In this document: positions 8,486 through 17,325 of the stretch, piece after piece
Layout: each line of letters opens with the position of its first letter
Position numbering within the stretch: position 1 is the first letter of the stretch
Assembly: GCA_937139415.1 (NCBI GenBank)
Contig: CAKZPS010000021.1
Location: 1-64,000, forward strand
Source: an uncultured bacterium
GTDB lineage: Bacteria; Atribacterota; Atribacteria; Atribacterales; Caldatribacteriaceae
DNA length: 64,000 bases
Reading direction: 5' to 3'
Position numbers and translations under genes: made by a program
Notes under the pieces: model-generated
What the model saw: the letters and a program-made list of their open reading frames with translations, nothing else
The model's database searches: none
Told to the model about the DNA's origin: nothing

Positions 8486-9988
8486 CTACCCCCTCGGCAA
8501 GCTTTCCAAAAATTCTCTGTACTTCTCGTATCCTCTCCGGTACACGTCGATGTGTTCTCCTCTTTCTCTCACCATTTCCACTTCCACCGGAAAGAACGTT
8601 TCCCCATCGTCAAGAACACTGCTCTCACCCCGTAGTGCTCGCCAACCTAAATATGCTAACTCTGCAGCTCCAAGTGCCGGAGCATCAATAATTCCTACTC
8701 GTTCTAAGGAAATGTCCCGAATAGCGAGGATATCGGCAATAATTTGCACCCACACCTTACTTTTTGCTGCCCCACCATTCAACCGAATCTGGTGAATGGG
8801 AATCTCTTGCGCAAGAAGATACTCGAATTGTCTCAAAACTTCATAACCAATACCTTCCATCATAGCACGATAGAAGTGGTACTTATGATGGAAAAGTTGC
8901 ACACCGAGAAAACCCCCGGGTGAAGTGACTGGATCGCCGAGTACGATAGGTACAAGATGAGGGAGGAAGAATAAACCTTCACTCCCTACAGGAAGCTCTT
9001 CTACCGCGCGATCGACTTGGGTGTAGTCCTCTACAAAGGGAGCGTCGAGACAAGCTCGGGTTATTTTTTCTTGAAACCACTTCAGGGCGGCACCACCACA
9101 GGGAATAGAGAAAAGGGCACCGAATTTACCCCGTACAACGTGCCGTTCAACGGCAACCTGAAACCGGGGGTCTTGCCAAAGTGATTCCATCGGAACTACC
9201 CCCGCCCAAGCGGTTCCTCCGGAGAGATGTATTATTCCCTCTCGTATCGCACCTACTGCAAAAGCAGCACAGAATTGGTCATGACCTCCCGTAAATACAA
9301 ACGCCTCCCGAAGGCCGATCTCTCGGCACACCGAAGGTAAAACCATACCCACCAAACTTCCTGATTCACGAATGGATGACAATTGACCACGGTGTAGACC
9401 GAGATAACTCAGCAGTGAATCACTCCAGTCGCGGCGACGAATATCGCAAAGCATGCTGATACCGGCATTCGAAGGATCACAAAACCACATGCCTGTGAGA
9501 CAGAAGGCGATAAAATCATTCACAAAGGCGACCTTAGCTATACGCTGAAAGGTCTCCTTTTCGTGTTCCCGCAACCAGAGCAACGTAGCCAAAGGGAGGG
9601 CACTCATTATACCATAACCGGTAAGCTGATAGAGCAAATTTTTGCCCCAGTCACGCTCGAGCATTGCCGCCACTTCCTCCCCCCTGCTATCCATCCAGGT
9701 AATCCCCTGTCGCAGAAGATGGTTGTGCTCATCGAGAAGGAAAAGGGTCCCTCCTTGAGTAGAAAGACCAATAATCAAACGATCTTTAACCTCTAAGGGC
9801 TTAACACTCTCCCCTATAACCACCTTGGTAGCCTGCCAAATTTCTTCTCCGCTCTGCTCCACCCAGCGAGGAAAAGGGGTAAAAAGAGAATAACTTTTAT
9901 AATGAGTACTAAGACGTTCTCCCCGATCATTAAAAAGGAGTGCTTTTACGCCCGTCGTTCCGACATCCAAGCCGAGAAAGTAATCCAC
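8486..9988 (-). CDS. FGGY-family carbohydrate kinase
   Basis: A 500-residue two-lobed sugar kinase. The N-terminal phosphate-1 motif is FLGLDVGTTGVKALLFND. A TWMDSRGEEVAAML segment follows near residue 98, then the catalytic-loop motif VFTGGHDQFCAAFAVGA near residue 235, whose Asp is the catalytic base. Later come HLSGGTAWAG and the ATP-site segment IRLNGGAAKSKVWVQIIADIL. It resembles xylulokinase and related kinases and would phosphorylate the ketose made by the isomerase-like protein. Paralogues lie at 27851-29371 and 53518-54990. Substrate assignment within FGGY is not possible by eye. Confidence 0.93.
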   Translation of the reverse strand: MDYFLGLDVGTTGVKALLFNDRGERLSTHYKSYSLFTPFPRWVEQSGEEIWQATKVVIGESVKPLEVKDRLIIGLSTQGGTLFLLDEHNHLLRQGITWMDSRGEEVAAMLERDWGKNLLYQLTGYGIMSALPLATLLWLREHEKETFQRIAKVAFVNDFIAFCLTGMWFCDPSNAGISMLCDIRRRDWSDSLLSYLGLHRGQLSSIRESGSLVGMVLPSVCREIGLREAFVFTGGHDQFCAAFAVGAIREGIIHLSGGTAWAGVVPMESLWQDPRFQVAVERHVVRGKFGALFSIPCGGAALKWFQEKITRACLDAPFVEDYTQVDRAVEELPVGSEGLFFLPHLVPIVLGDPVTSPGGFLGVQLFHHKYHFYRAMMEGIGYEVLRQFEYLLAQEIPIHQIRLNGGAAKSKVWVQIIADILAIRDISLERVGIIDAPALGAAELAYLGWRALRGESSVLDDGETFFPVEVEMVRERGEHIDVYRRGYEKYREFLESLPRG

Positions 9989-10009
9989 GCTTCAACTCCT
10001 CCCATAAAC

Positions 10010-11275
10010 TCACCCACATTTTTCGATATCTCTCAACAATCTTTGTATGCGCTCACAGATACGGGAGAAAAGGGCATTCTTTTGTCGAACATCGAGATTC
10101 AAGAAACAACTGGTGGATTCGGAAAATCCATGACCGCTACTGTCGGTAAGGAAACCATGCTCAAGGCCTGGTAAATCTATGAAACCGCGATAACCCCCAT
10201 ATCCCGTAAGTGTAATTCCTCGTCCCTTGCTTGTCCGAATCACCTCGGGAAGATAATACTCATCGTAAATCTCAAGAGGAGTTCTCTCCTCCCAAACTGT
10301 ATCTTTCCATCCTACTTCTACGTCTCCCATACCCAAAAAAAGCGCTACTCCGGCATCGAGAAAAGTTCGAACATATTCAGGATGAAACTCCCGAGGACTC
10401 AAGTGAGCGTTGACAGCCCGGAGTCCGGGAATTTTCAGAATACTCTCTATTAAGTGTCCAAAATCCCCACAACAGTGATAATAGAGCCCACCAAATGTTT
10501 CCGATATTTTTGCAAGATAGGGGAGATTAAATTCCTCAAAAAGTTGAGGAGAAAGAAGCACCGCTTCATCATCCGAAATAGAGATCCCTCGTGCACCCTT
10601 CAATAGGGGAAAACTATGTCCAGGTAAGGCGGGGTTTTTGAGGAGTCCATATTGCAAAGAATAGAACTCGATAAACGCCTCAGTTACCATGTGAAGAAGA
10701 TGGTGCACTTCCTTCGGTCTTTCCCTCAAGGCGAGAAGAAAAGAGGTATTATCCCAAATAAGCGAGGCAACATCTAAGGGACTTTGAGGGTCGGTAACCG
10801 TTACCGGAAGAGCATAATCCGTCATCTCCTCGAAAAAATGGAGATGTTCTAAAATCCTAAGATATACGGGGTTATGAGCATCAGGTTTTTGCAGGTTCCA
10901 AACATCCCAATAGTTCTCAAAAATGAGAGGACGGGAGACTTGTGGGTCTCCATGGGATGGAACGATTACTTCGCAACCAAAAGCTTCAGCGAGCACGGTT
11001 ACTCCTTCGAAGGAATCGATAAAAGGCATGTAATCCGTTTCGTGTTGAAGAGTGAGAACAATATTAGCGAGTTGGGCTAAAAGAAGCTTTTCTTTTGCTG
11101 AGAAGATCTCTTCACGAGGAAAGAGCACCGTCTGGGTTACCTGGATGACCGGAGGCCGATCCAGGGGTTCAAAGTGAAAAGCAGCAAAAATCCTTCGAGA
11201 AGAATCTTCTATCCGCTCTTTTTTATCATCGATGAGACGCTTATAGCGACTGAGGAGTGAAGTTAAATCTTGCAT
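10010..11275 (-). CDS. Uroporphyrinogen-decarboxylase-like (URO-D/MtaA superfamily) protein
   Basis: About 421 residues. The start ATG at 11275 is preceded by AAGGAGAG at a normal distance; a longer reading frame to 11383 overlaps the permease gene and lacks a ribosome site. The N-terminal helix is followed by FEPLDRPPVIQVTQT, and the C-terminal half has YYHCCGDFGHLIESILKIPG and HGFLTDSSGHGFSES, a URO-D barrel layout. True heme enzymes are about 350 residues and begin differently. This one sits between a CUT1 transporter and an FGGY kinase, so heme synthesis is unlikely. Methyl transfer or sugar-linked chemistry is possible but unproven. A second superfamily member lies at 62654-63772. Confidence 0.75.
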   Translation of the reverse strand: MQDLTSLLSRYKRLIDDKKERIEDSSRRIFAAFHFEPLDRPPVIQVTQTVLFPREEIFSAKEKLLLAQLANIVLTLQHETDYMPFIDSFEGVTVLAEAFGCEVIVPSHGDPQVSRPLIFENYWDVWNLQKPDAHNPVYLRILEHLHFFEEMTDYALPVTVTDPQSPLDVASLIWDNTSFLLALRERPKEVHHLLHMVTEAFIEFYSLQYGLLKNPALPGHSFPLLKGARGISISDDEAVLLSPQLFEEFNLPYLAKISETFGGLYYHCCGDFGHLIESILKIPGLRAVNAHLSPREFHPEYVRTFLDAGVALFLGMGDVEVGWKDTVWEERTPLEIYDEYYLPEVIRTSKGRGITLTGYGGYRGFIDLPGLEHGFLTDSSGHGFSESTSCFLNLDVRQKNALFSRICERIQRLLRDIEKCG

Positions 11276-11289
11276 CCCTTTTTCTCTCC

Positions 11290-12123
11290 TTAAGCTTTTA
11301 AGCCGGTCATACTCATGCCTTTCACAAATTGACTTTGGAAAAAGGCATACACTATAAGCACTGGCGCAACCACCAGCGTACACGCTGCCATTGATTCTCC
11401 AGGAAATTTAGCCTCTGCTTGAGTAAAATGCCCTAAAATCAACGGAATCGTCATCATCCGATTATCGTGAACCACTACGAGGGGCCACAGGAATTCATCA
11501 TAGTTCCAGAGGAAAGTGAGAATACCAAGAACAGCCATAGATGAACGCACTAAGGGCAAAATCACCGACCAATAGATCCTGAAATCGGAAGCACCATCTA
11601 TTCTCGCCGCCTCTACGAGATCATTGGGAATACCCCTAATAAACTGACGCATAAGGAAAATGCCAAACGCGCTCATTAAAAAAGGAAAGGCTAATCCTTG
11701 GTAAGTATTAATCCACTGTAGACGGTTCATAAGAGTATACAAAGGCACAAGCACGATATGGGGTGGTATCATAACACTCGCTAACGTAAGGACAAATAAC
11801 TGATCTCTTCCACGAAAGCGGAGTTTTGAGAAAAGATACCCCGCCGCTGTCGCAGAAAGAAGGACCGAGAGAGTAACTCCACTGGCAATCAAAATGCTAT
11901 TGAAATAACCGCGCCCCAACGAAACTTCTTGAAAAACACGTAAATAATTGGCAAACGTCCACGTTTTCGGGAAGAAACCAAACTCAACATTAATAACCTC
12001 CAAAGAGGGCTTAAAAGAAGATAACACCATCCAAACAAAAGGAGCAATCATTAATATTCCTCCCAAAAGGAGCACACCGTGGAGAACAACCTGACCGATC
12101 TTTCTCCTTACTCGATATTTCAT
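11290..12123 (-). CDS. CUT1-family sugar ABC transporter permease (MalG-like)
   Basis: A 277-residue inner-membrane protein with six predicted membrane segments. The EAA loop is VEAARIDGASDFRIYWSVIL near residue 175, and the C-terminus QFVKGMSMTGLKA is typical of MalG relatives. It pairs with the MalF-like permease at 12139-13032 and the binding protein at 13102-14445. No CUT1 ATPase (MalK/UgpC type) is encoded in the window, so a shared ATPase elsewhere must power it. It lies 14 bases before the URO-D-like gene. Confidence 0.93.
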   Translation of the reverse strand: MKYRVRRKIGQVVLHGVLLLGGILMIAPFVWMVLSSFKPSLEVINVEFGFFPKTWTFANYLRVFQEVSLGRGYFNSILIASGVTLSVLLSATAAGYLFSKLRFRGRDQLFVLTLASVMIPPHIVLVPLYTLMNRLQWINTYQGLAFPFLMSAFGIFLMRQFIRGIPNDLVEAARIDGASDFRIYWSVILPLVRSSMAVLGILTFLWNYDEFLWPLVVVHDNRMMTIPLILGHFTQAEAKFPGESMAACTLVVAPVLIVYAFFQSQFVKGMSMTGLKA

Positions 12124-12138
12124 GCGCTTACTCTCCTT

Positions 12139-13032
12139 CTAATATTCCCAACGTTGTTCAAAAGACCGCAACTCCAAAACCACCAAACCCACGAGGATAG
12201 CAAAGATAATCATTGATATCGTCGCGCCATATCCAAAACGTAATCCGTAGAAGGCTTCTTGGTACATTTGAATGGCAAGCACCTTAGTGGAATTTGCCGG
12301 TCCACCAGGTGGATTACCGGTCATCATATAAACAGGAACAAACAAACGAATAGCATTGATCGAATATATGGCCCCTACGAAAATGAGCTGTGGTCGAAGC
12401 AAAGGCACGGTAAGGGTAAAAAACTGCCGCCACTCGGAGGCACCCTCAATTTTCGCTGACTCAAAAATGGAATCGGGCATCTCATCCATACCGGCGAGGA
12501 AAATAACCGTTCTTAAGCCAGAATCCTTCCACACATCCATAAAAATAATACAGAGAAGGGCGGTGGCAGGATTCTGTAAAAAAGTCAAGTTGTTAGGATC
12601 AATACGAAAAAGAGAGGAAAGAATTTGGGCAAAGAGACCAATTTTGGGATGATAGAGTAACTGCCATATTAAAGCAGCAGCAACCATGGAAGTTACTACT
12701 GGGGCAAAATACAAAGCAGTATAGATTTTACGCATGGCTCCCGTCGTGCGGTAAATAAGCGCTGCAGCGAAGAGAGAAGTGACGATGCCGAGTGGAACCA
12801 TTACGGCTAAGTAAAAAATGTTATTCCTCAACGATCGCCAGAATACTGGGTCTTTCCAGAGAAAGCGAAAATTTCCCAAGCCAATGAACTTATTCTCGGT
12901 CAGAAGGTCGGTCTTACGAAAAGAGAGATAGAGATTAAAGGTAAAAGGCCATACACAAACAAGAACGTAGTAAACAAGTACGAGAGAGGCTACAAAAATA
13001 ATGTAAGTGTTCAAACTTTTTCTTTTCACCAT
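12139..13032 (-). CDS. CUT1-family sugar ABC transporter permease (MalF-like)
   Basis: A 297-residue permease with six membrane segments. The first spans about residues 9-30 (IIFVASLVLVYYVLVCVW). The EAA loop is FESAKIEGASEWRQFFTLTV near residue 195. The MTGNPPGGPANSTKVL segment is a hallmark of MalF/UgpA relatives. The ATG at 13032 has GAGGAGG about ten bases upstream. It follows the binding-protein gene after a 69-base gap that holds an 11-bp hairpin, and is 15 bases from the MalG-like gene. Confidence 0.93.
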   Translation of the reverse strand: MVKRKSLNTYIIFVASLVLVYYVLVCVWPFTFNLYLSFRKTDLLTENKFIGLGNFRFLWKDPVFWRSLRNNIFYLAVMVPLGIVTSLFAAALIYRTTGAMRKIYTALYFAPVVTSMVAAALIWQLLYHPKIGLFAQILSSLFRIDPNNLTFLQNPATALLCIIFMDVWKDSGLRTVIFLAGMDEMPDSIFESAKIEGASEWRQFFTLTVPLLRPQLIFVGAIYSINAIRLFVPVYMMTGNPPGGPANSTKVLAIQMYQEAFYGLRFGYGATISMIIFAILVGLVVLELRSFEQRWEY

Positions 13033-13061
13033 CCCTTAACGCCCTCCTCGTTGCAGCGAGA

Positions 13062-13095
13062 CCATACCACGGCCAATTTACCGACCGTGGTATGG
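13062..13095 (-). other. Intercistronic hairpin between binding-protein and permease genes
   Basis: CCATACCACGG (13062-13072) pairs perfectly with CCGTGGTATGG (13085-13095) around a 12-base loop. It begins seven bases after the binding-protein stop codon. The minus-strand RNA lacks a U tract after the stem, so it does not look like a full terminator. A role in transcript stabilisation or partial attenuation is inferred. Confidence 0.65.
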
Positions 13096-13101
13096 CATAG
13101 A

Positions 13102-14445
13102 TTATTGAGCTATTTCCTTTTCCTGACTGGTAAGATATTCGGAAAGATACTTCAACATCTCATCGATAGATTTACGACCCAAGAAAACTTCTTGCATTTC
13201 TGGGAAAATCACGCTTCGGATAAGGATGGCTTCAGAAATCTTGGTATCAAGTGGACTCAAAGCAGGAACGCCTATCTCGGTGGCCTGTAAGGCTGCCTTA
13301 GAATATTCGTTGAGCTCGGCTTCTTTTGCTCGCAAGTCCGCTACCGCCTTTTTGCTGCTCGTGACACCAACCCAGTACGGAGGAACGTGATTAAAGGGAA
13401 TCTCATAAAATGTAAGCGGGTCATCGATAATTTGCTTAATGTAGAGAAGACCAGCTTTCTTTTTATCTCCCTCCAAGCGGCGTGAGAGAAAGAGCGTGCC
13501 CCAATGGCAGATTGCACCAATCTGTAACGGAGTTTTCGAGGTAGGAAAGGGAGGCATCATAAAAAACCCAATATCGAGCTCTGGAAAGTCAGTCATTACT
13601 GCGCCAACTCTCCACGGACCATTGAGAAGCATAGCCCCAAGTTTATTTGGAAAGGATACCGAAGGATCGCCGGATTCAGGATCGTATACCTTATTCTCCA
13701 CAAACCAGTAAAAAGTCTCCATAGCGTTTCTCGCTTCAGGAATATTAAAACTCCACTCTGCTTTCTCTGTATTTAAGAGTTTGTCCTTTGCTCCCTGCAT
13801 GATAATCATGTCGAGCAGAGCATTAGCGGCCTCTGTGTAGGAGAAAAGCACACCACTCCTTTGAATTGAACCATCAGGATTATAGACGGTGAGCTTTTTG
13901 CCTACGGTTTTCAGGTCATCCCAGCTTTTGATACTCGTTACGTCAATGGCTGACTCTTGGAAAAGATCCTTATGATACACAAAACCAAAGGCGTTCCCTC
14001 CCGAAGCTATTGGATACCCGTAAATGTTTCCGTCCGAGCCTGTTAGGTGCTTGAGGGGCGCTTCAAAAACACGGTTTTTCAGCTCTTCGACCGAGTAAAT
14101 CGTCGGCGTAAGGGGGAGAAAGAGCTTAGACACATCCCTTCCAATAACCCAATCGTCATATCCATAGAGAATATCTGCTTCGGTCTTTTGAGCAATGGCC
14201 GGAATAAGCTTAGTGAATAGCTGTTCAAAGGGCACAGGGATGAGGTTAATGTGAACGTTGGGGTGTTGACTCTCAAACCACTGCGCGTAATCGCGCATCC
14301 AGCTCACGCCTCCGGACCAGTCTTGGAACCACATGTCCAGAGTGACTTTTGACGCAGGTTCGGTAAGGTTTTCCTGTGTTATCCCTACCGTCACCAAGAC
14401 AAAAAACACAAAAAACACAACTGTTCCAAGTAGCCTTCCTCTCAT
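13102..14445 (-). CDS. CUT1-family extracellular sugar-binding protein
   Basis: A 447-residue secreted binding protein (SBP_bac_1 type). The signal peptide is MRGRLLGTVVFFVFFVLVTVG. The mature part begins KVTLDMWFQDWSGGVSWMRD, with DILYGYDDWVIGRDVSKLF and GAMLLNGPWRVGAVMTDFPE further on, as expected for family-1 binding proteins. The start has AAAGGAGGAGG upstream. It captures a sugar or polyol for the MalFG-like permeases. There is no lipobox Cys, so it is probably periplasmic. Upstream genes are the SIS isomerase and aldolase. Confidence 0.93.
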   Translation of the reverse strand: MRGRLLGTVVFFVFFVLVTVGITQENLTEPASKVTLDMWFQDWSGGVSWMRDYAQWFESQHPNVHINLIPVPFEQLFTKLIPAIAQKTEADILYGYDDWVIGRDVSKLFLPLTPTIYSVEELKNRVFEAPLKHLTGSDGNIYGYPIASGGNAFGFVYHKDLFQESAIDVTSIKSWDDLKTVGKKLTVYNPDGSIQRSGVLFSYTEAANALLDMIIMQGAKDKLLNTEKAEWSFNIPEARNAMETFYWFVENKVYDPESGDPSVSFPNKLGAMLLNGPWRVGAVMTDFPELDIGFFMMPPFPTSKTPLQIGAICHWGTLFLSRRLEGDKKKAGLLYIKQIIDDPLTFYEIPFNHVPPYWVGVTSSKKAVADLRAKEAELNEYSKAALQATEIGVPALSPLDTKISEAILIRSVIFPEMQEVFLGRKSIDEMLKYLSEYLTSQEKEIAQ

Positions 14446-14531
14446 AGTTCCCTCCTCCTTTCAAAAAGGTGTAGAAACACTCTCCCTTACTCCTCGTTTT
14501 GGTATGCTTATCTATCACCTCACCTTCTTAT

Positions 14532-15113
14532 TCATTGGAGATTTGCATGTCTCCGATCAAACTTCTCCGCATCTTCACCCCAACGCGCCATCAAAATAAC
14601 AATAAGAGCATAGATGGTCACATACAGGGCGATACCAAACAATGCACCTGAGAGGTTTCCATGACGAACGTCACCGATGTTGCTAAGTTCCACAAAATCG
14701 ACATCGTCATGCTTGACTTTTATCTTGAGAAGTGCGTCACTCAAATTACTCAAGGAAGAATGCGGACAGGAGGTTAACCCTAAAACTTTTCCTCTCAAAG
14801 ATTTGGCTCTCCTCGCCAAAGAAAGTAAAGTACTGGTTTCTCCAGATTGAGAAATGACGATAAGAAGATCTCCTTCCTCAAAAGGTGGGTTGACAATGTC
14901 AAAGACCTGATAGGCTCTCTTTCCGAGGTGGTTAAGTTTCATAGTCAAAACTTGAGCAATCAAGTTACTGTGTCCAATAGCAGCAACAAACACTTTTGGT
15001 GCTGCAGAAATGAGTTCTACCGTTTGTTGCAACCCTTCCTCAGACAGGTCTTGACACATCTTCTCTATATCAGCGTAAAATTCCCGAGCAACCGCAGCAA
15101 TAATCTCTCTCAC
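14532..15113 (-). CDS. SIS-domain sugar-phosphate isomerase-like protein
   Basis: A 193-residue single SIS domain. KVFVAAIGHSNLIAQVLTMK carries the phosphosugar-binding loop, and EGDLLIVISQSGETSTLLSL is the signature SIS motif near residue 85. Length and layout recall 6-phospho-3-hexuloisomerase or phosphoheptose isomerase. The C-terminus differs, with a hydrophobic helix (ALYVTIYALIVILMA). The GTG start overlaps the aldolase stop by one base (TAGTG), so translation is coupled. An aldose-ketose phosphate isomerisation just before or after the aldolase step is the likely job. Confidence 0.82.
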   Translation of the reverse strand: MREIIAAVAREFYADIEKMCQDLSEEGLQQTVELISAAPKVFVAAIGHSNLIAQVLTMKLNHLGKRAYQVFDIVNPPFEEGDLLIVISQSGETSTLLSLARRAKSLRGKVLGLTSCPHSSLSNLSDALLKIKVKHDDVDFVELSNIGDVRHGNLSGALFGIALYVTIYALIVILMARWGEDAEKFDRRHANLQ

Positions 15114-15916
15114 TATGCACCACCCAAGCTCCGATAGAACTCTTCCGCTTCTACAGGTTTCATTCCTCGCTTGACTACCGCGATTAAAACCTCTAAAAAA
15201 GTTTCAGGATGAGTAGCTTGAAAAACATTTCGCCCGAATACGACACCCGCTGCGCCCTTTTGAACTGCCTGGTAGGCAATCTCAAATGCCTCGAGAGGAC
15301 GAGTAGTTTTTGCTCCTCCTAAAGCTAAAACGGGAACTGGCGAAATCTTGGTAAGATAATTAAACTGTTCTATATAAACCGTCTTAATGAGATCTGCGCC
15401 AAATTCTACACAAGCCCTCACCCCTCGAGCTAAGGCTTCAAGATCTCCCTGGTATCGATCAATACCCCCGATGGGGATATACTCTCCGATAAGAGGCACT
15501 CCAAAACGCCGACAATCGGTGAAAGCACGTCCAAAGAGCGAAATATTTGATACATTCGCCTCTTCGCTTCCTCCAAAAACTAACGAGCAAATGACCGCAT
15601 CTGCTCCTAAGCTCAAAGCCTCTTCTACTGAAATCAATATTTCTCCATAACCCTTCTGAAACCCTGGACAGTAGTGGCTTCCCCAATTCACGCGAACAAC
15701 ACAAGCAGGGGCACTTTTAGAGGCAAAAACTTTCTGACAGGCAGACATCATCCCAGGCATTACTAATATGCCGTCAGCCTTCTTAAACTGTTCTATAGCT
15801 TGAGGTAAATCTTCAATCCCCGGAAGTGGCCCTTGGTAACTTCCGTGATCTACTGCCACAATTACCGGCTTATCGTTGGAAAATATTTTTCCAAGCCTAA
15901 TAGCCTTACCACTCAT
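15113..15916 (-). CDS. Class I aldolase of the DhnA/LsrF (DeoC/LacD) family
   Basis: A 267-residue TIM-barrel enzyme. VIVAVDHGSYQGPLPGIEDL opens the barrel, GADLIKTVYIEQF near residue 175 carries the presumed Schiff-base Lys, and VPVLALGGAKT followed by GAAGVVFGRNVFQ forms the phosphate-binding site. This layout is shared by archaeal-type fructose-bisphosphate aldolase and LsrF. In this operon it probably cleaves a phosphorylated ketose or ketoacid made by the kinase. The sugar is unknown. It is coupled to the SIS gene and lies 21 bases after the aminotransferase stop. Confidence 0.87.
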   Translation of the reverse strand: MSGKAIRLGKIFSNDKPVIVAVDHGSYQGPLPGIEDLPQAIEQFKKADGILVMPGMMSACQKVFASKSAPACVVRVNWGSHYCPGFQKGYGEILISVEEALSLGADAVICSLVFGGSEEANVSNISLFGRAFTDCRRFGVPLIGEYIPIGGIDRYQGDLEALARGVRACVEFGADLIKTVYIEQFNYLTKISPVPVLALGGAKTTRPLEAFEIAYQAVQKGAAGVVFGRNVFQATHPETFLEVLIAVVKRGMKPVEAEEFYRSLGGA

Positions 15917-15937
15917 ATTTTCTACTCCTTTCCGAGG

Positions 15938-17248
15938 TTAAACTCTATTTCTGTCATAATGGCGAATGTATTTCTCAAACACTTCAAGCACTTTATCCGC
16001 CTGTTCCTGAGTGATCACCAGCGGAGGTTTAATCTTCAAAACATTACCCTGTCCCTTGAACCGACTGTGTCCAAAAATAACGCCATCCTCAATGGCCTCT
16101 TCCACAATTCGATTGGCGATGACGTTCGCGGGTTCCTTGGTCCCTCGATCCTTTACCAACTCTATGCCGATCATGAGTCCCGGACCTCTGACATCACCAA
16201 TAATTTCATAATCTTTCTGCATTCTTTTGAGGTGCATAGTGATATATTGACCTATTTTTTGTGCTCTTTGAGGAAGGTTTTCCTCAATGAGCACATCAAG
16301 AGTCGCACAAGCAGTGGCAAAAGAAAGAGGGAAATGAGAAAAAGTAAAAGAATCAGTCGCTGGAGGAAAAGGTTTCAATTTTTTACTGGCAATAACACCG
16401 GCCAACGGATAACCACCGGCAATAGCTTTTCCAAAGGTCAACATGTCAGGCAAGGCGTTATACATCTCACAAGCAAACATGGCACCCAACCGTCCAAAAG
16501 CAGTCTGAATTTCATCATAGATAAGGAGAATCCCATACTTGTCGCATAATTCTCGAATCTTCGGTAAGTACCCTTGGGGATACTCGATCATGCCTCCTGA
16601 GCCAGGCATTGGTTCCATAAAAATGGCGTATGCTGGTTCGTTGACATGAATCATGTTCTCTAAAAATTTGACGCACTCAAAATCACATGCAGGATAGGTT
16701 CGATGAAAATAGCAACGATAACAATAAGCTTCGGGAAAACGAATAAAATGGTTCATAAATAACTTAAACGGAGCACTCACCTCTGGATCCACATAACTGG
16801 CAGCAATGGTTGCTAAAGTTCTCCCCGAATAATTGCTATAGGGGACGAAGAATTTCATTCCTTCAGGCTTATTCACCATAGCTAACTTCATTGCTCCTTC
16901 ATTAGCTACTGATCCGTGAAGACAGAAACTGATTTGTTTTAAATCGCCAGGACTTATTTCTCCAAGCTTTTTCAGCAATACCAGCTTCGGAATAGTCTCA
17001 AAACTGGTACGCACATGGGTGATCTTTTGAGCTTGCTCAATAGCAGCCTGTACCACTCTCGGGTGGTTGAAACCGATGTTGTAGGTCCACGCCTGTGAGG
17101 TACAGTCAATGTACTCCTTTCCTTCACGGTCAACAACAACTGCCCCATAACCACTCTCGATGATTATAGGCAGTTTGCCACCAACTGATCCTGACATCAA
17201 ATACTTTCGACCTTCCTCTAAATCTTGCGCAGTAATATTTTCGAACAT
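15938..17248 (-). CDS. Class III (PLP-dependent) aminotransferase
   Basis: About 436 residues. The ATG at 17248 has AGAGGTGAT upstream; a longer frame to 17329 adds only a hydrophobic AT-rich leader. Family marks are VVVDREGKEYIDCTSQAWTY near residue 35, AIFMEPMPGSGGMIEYPQGY, ILLIYDEIQTAFGRLG (PLP-ring Asp) and LTFGKAIAGGYPLAGVI, whose Lys forms the internal aldimine. It resembles 4-aminobutyrate and 2,2-dialkylglycine type aminotransferases. A four-Cys cluster CYRCYFHRTYPACDFEC near residue 185 is notable and may bind metal. Nearby gdhA could recycle 2-oxoglutarate and glutamate. Confidence 0.9.
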   Translation of the reverse strand: MFENITAQDLEEGRKYLMSGSVGGKLPIIIESGYGAVVVDREGKEYIDCTSQAWTYNIGFNHPRVVQAAIEQAQKITHVRTSFETIPKLVLLKKLGEISPGDLKQISFCLHGSVANEGAMKLAMVNKPEGMKFFVPYSNYSGRTLATIAASYVDPEVSAPFKLFMNHFIRFPEAYCYRCYFHRTYPACDFECVKFLENMIHVNEPAYAIFMEPMPGSGGMIEYPQGYLPKIRELCDKYGILLIYDEIQTAFGRLGAMFACEMYNALPDMLTFGKAIAGGYPLAGVIASKKLKPFPPATDSFTFSHFPLSFATACATLDVLIEENLPQRAQKIGQYITMHLKRMQKDYEIIGDVRGPGLMIGIELVKDRGTKEPANVIANRIVEEAIEDGVIFGHSRFKGQGNVLKIKPPLVITQEQADKVLEVFEKYIRHYDRNRV

Positions 17249-17267
17249 CGATATCACCTCTTTTAAG

Positions 17268-17273
17268 ATTATA
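17268..17273 (-). promoter_or_regulatory. Candidate -10 element for the aminotransferase operon
   Basis: The 77-base gap between the alcohol dehydrogenase and aminotransferase genes is extremely AT-rich and carries a perfect TATAAT on the minus strand, 19 bases before the ATG. No good -35 is present 16-18 bases upstream (AT-rich only), so this may be a weak or activator-dependent internal promoter. Confidence 0.4.
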
Positions 17274-17325
17274 ACAAAAATAGATAAAAGAAAAATATCG
17301 TAAAAAATAAAAAAATAGAAATTCT

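Noticed and set aside
15833-16549. A 238-residue plus-strand open frame
   Set aside because: It lies antisense to the aldolase and aminotransferase genes, which have clear family motifs, and its own translation has no recognisable domain.
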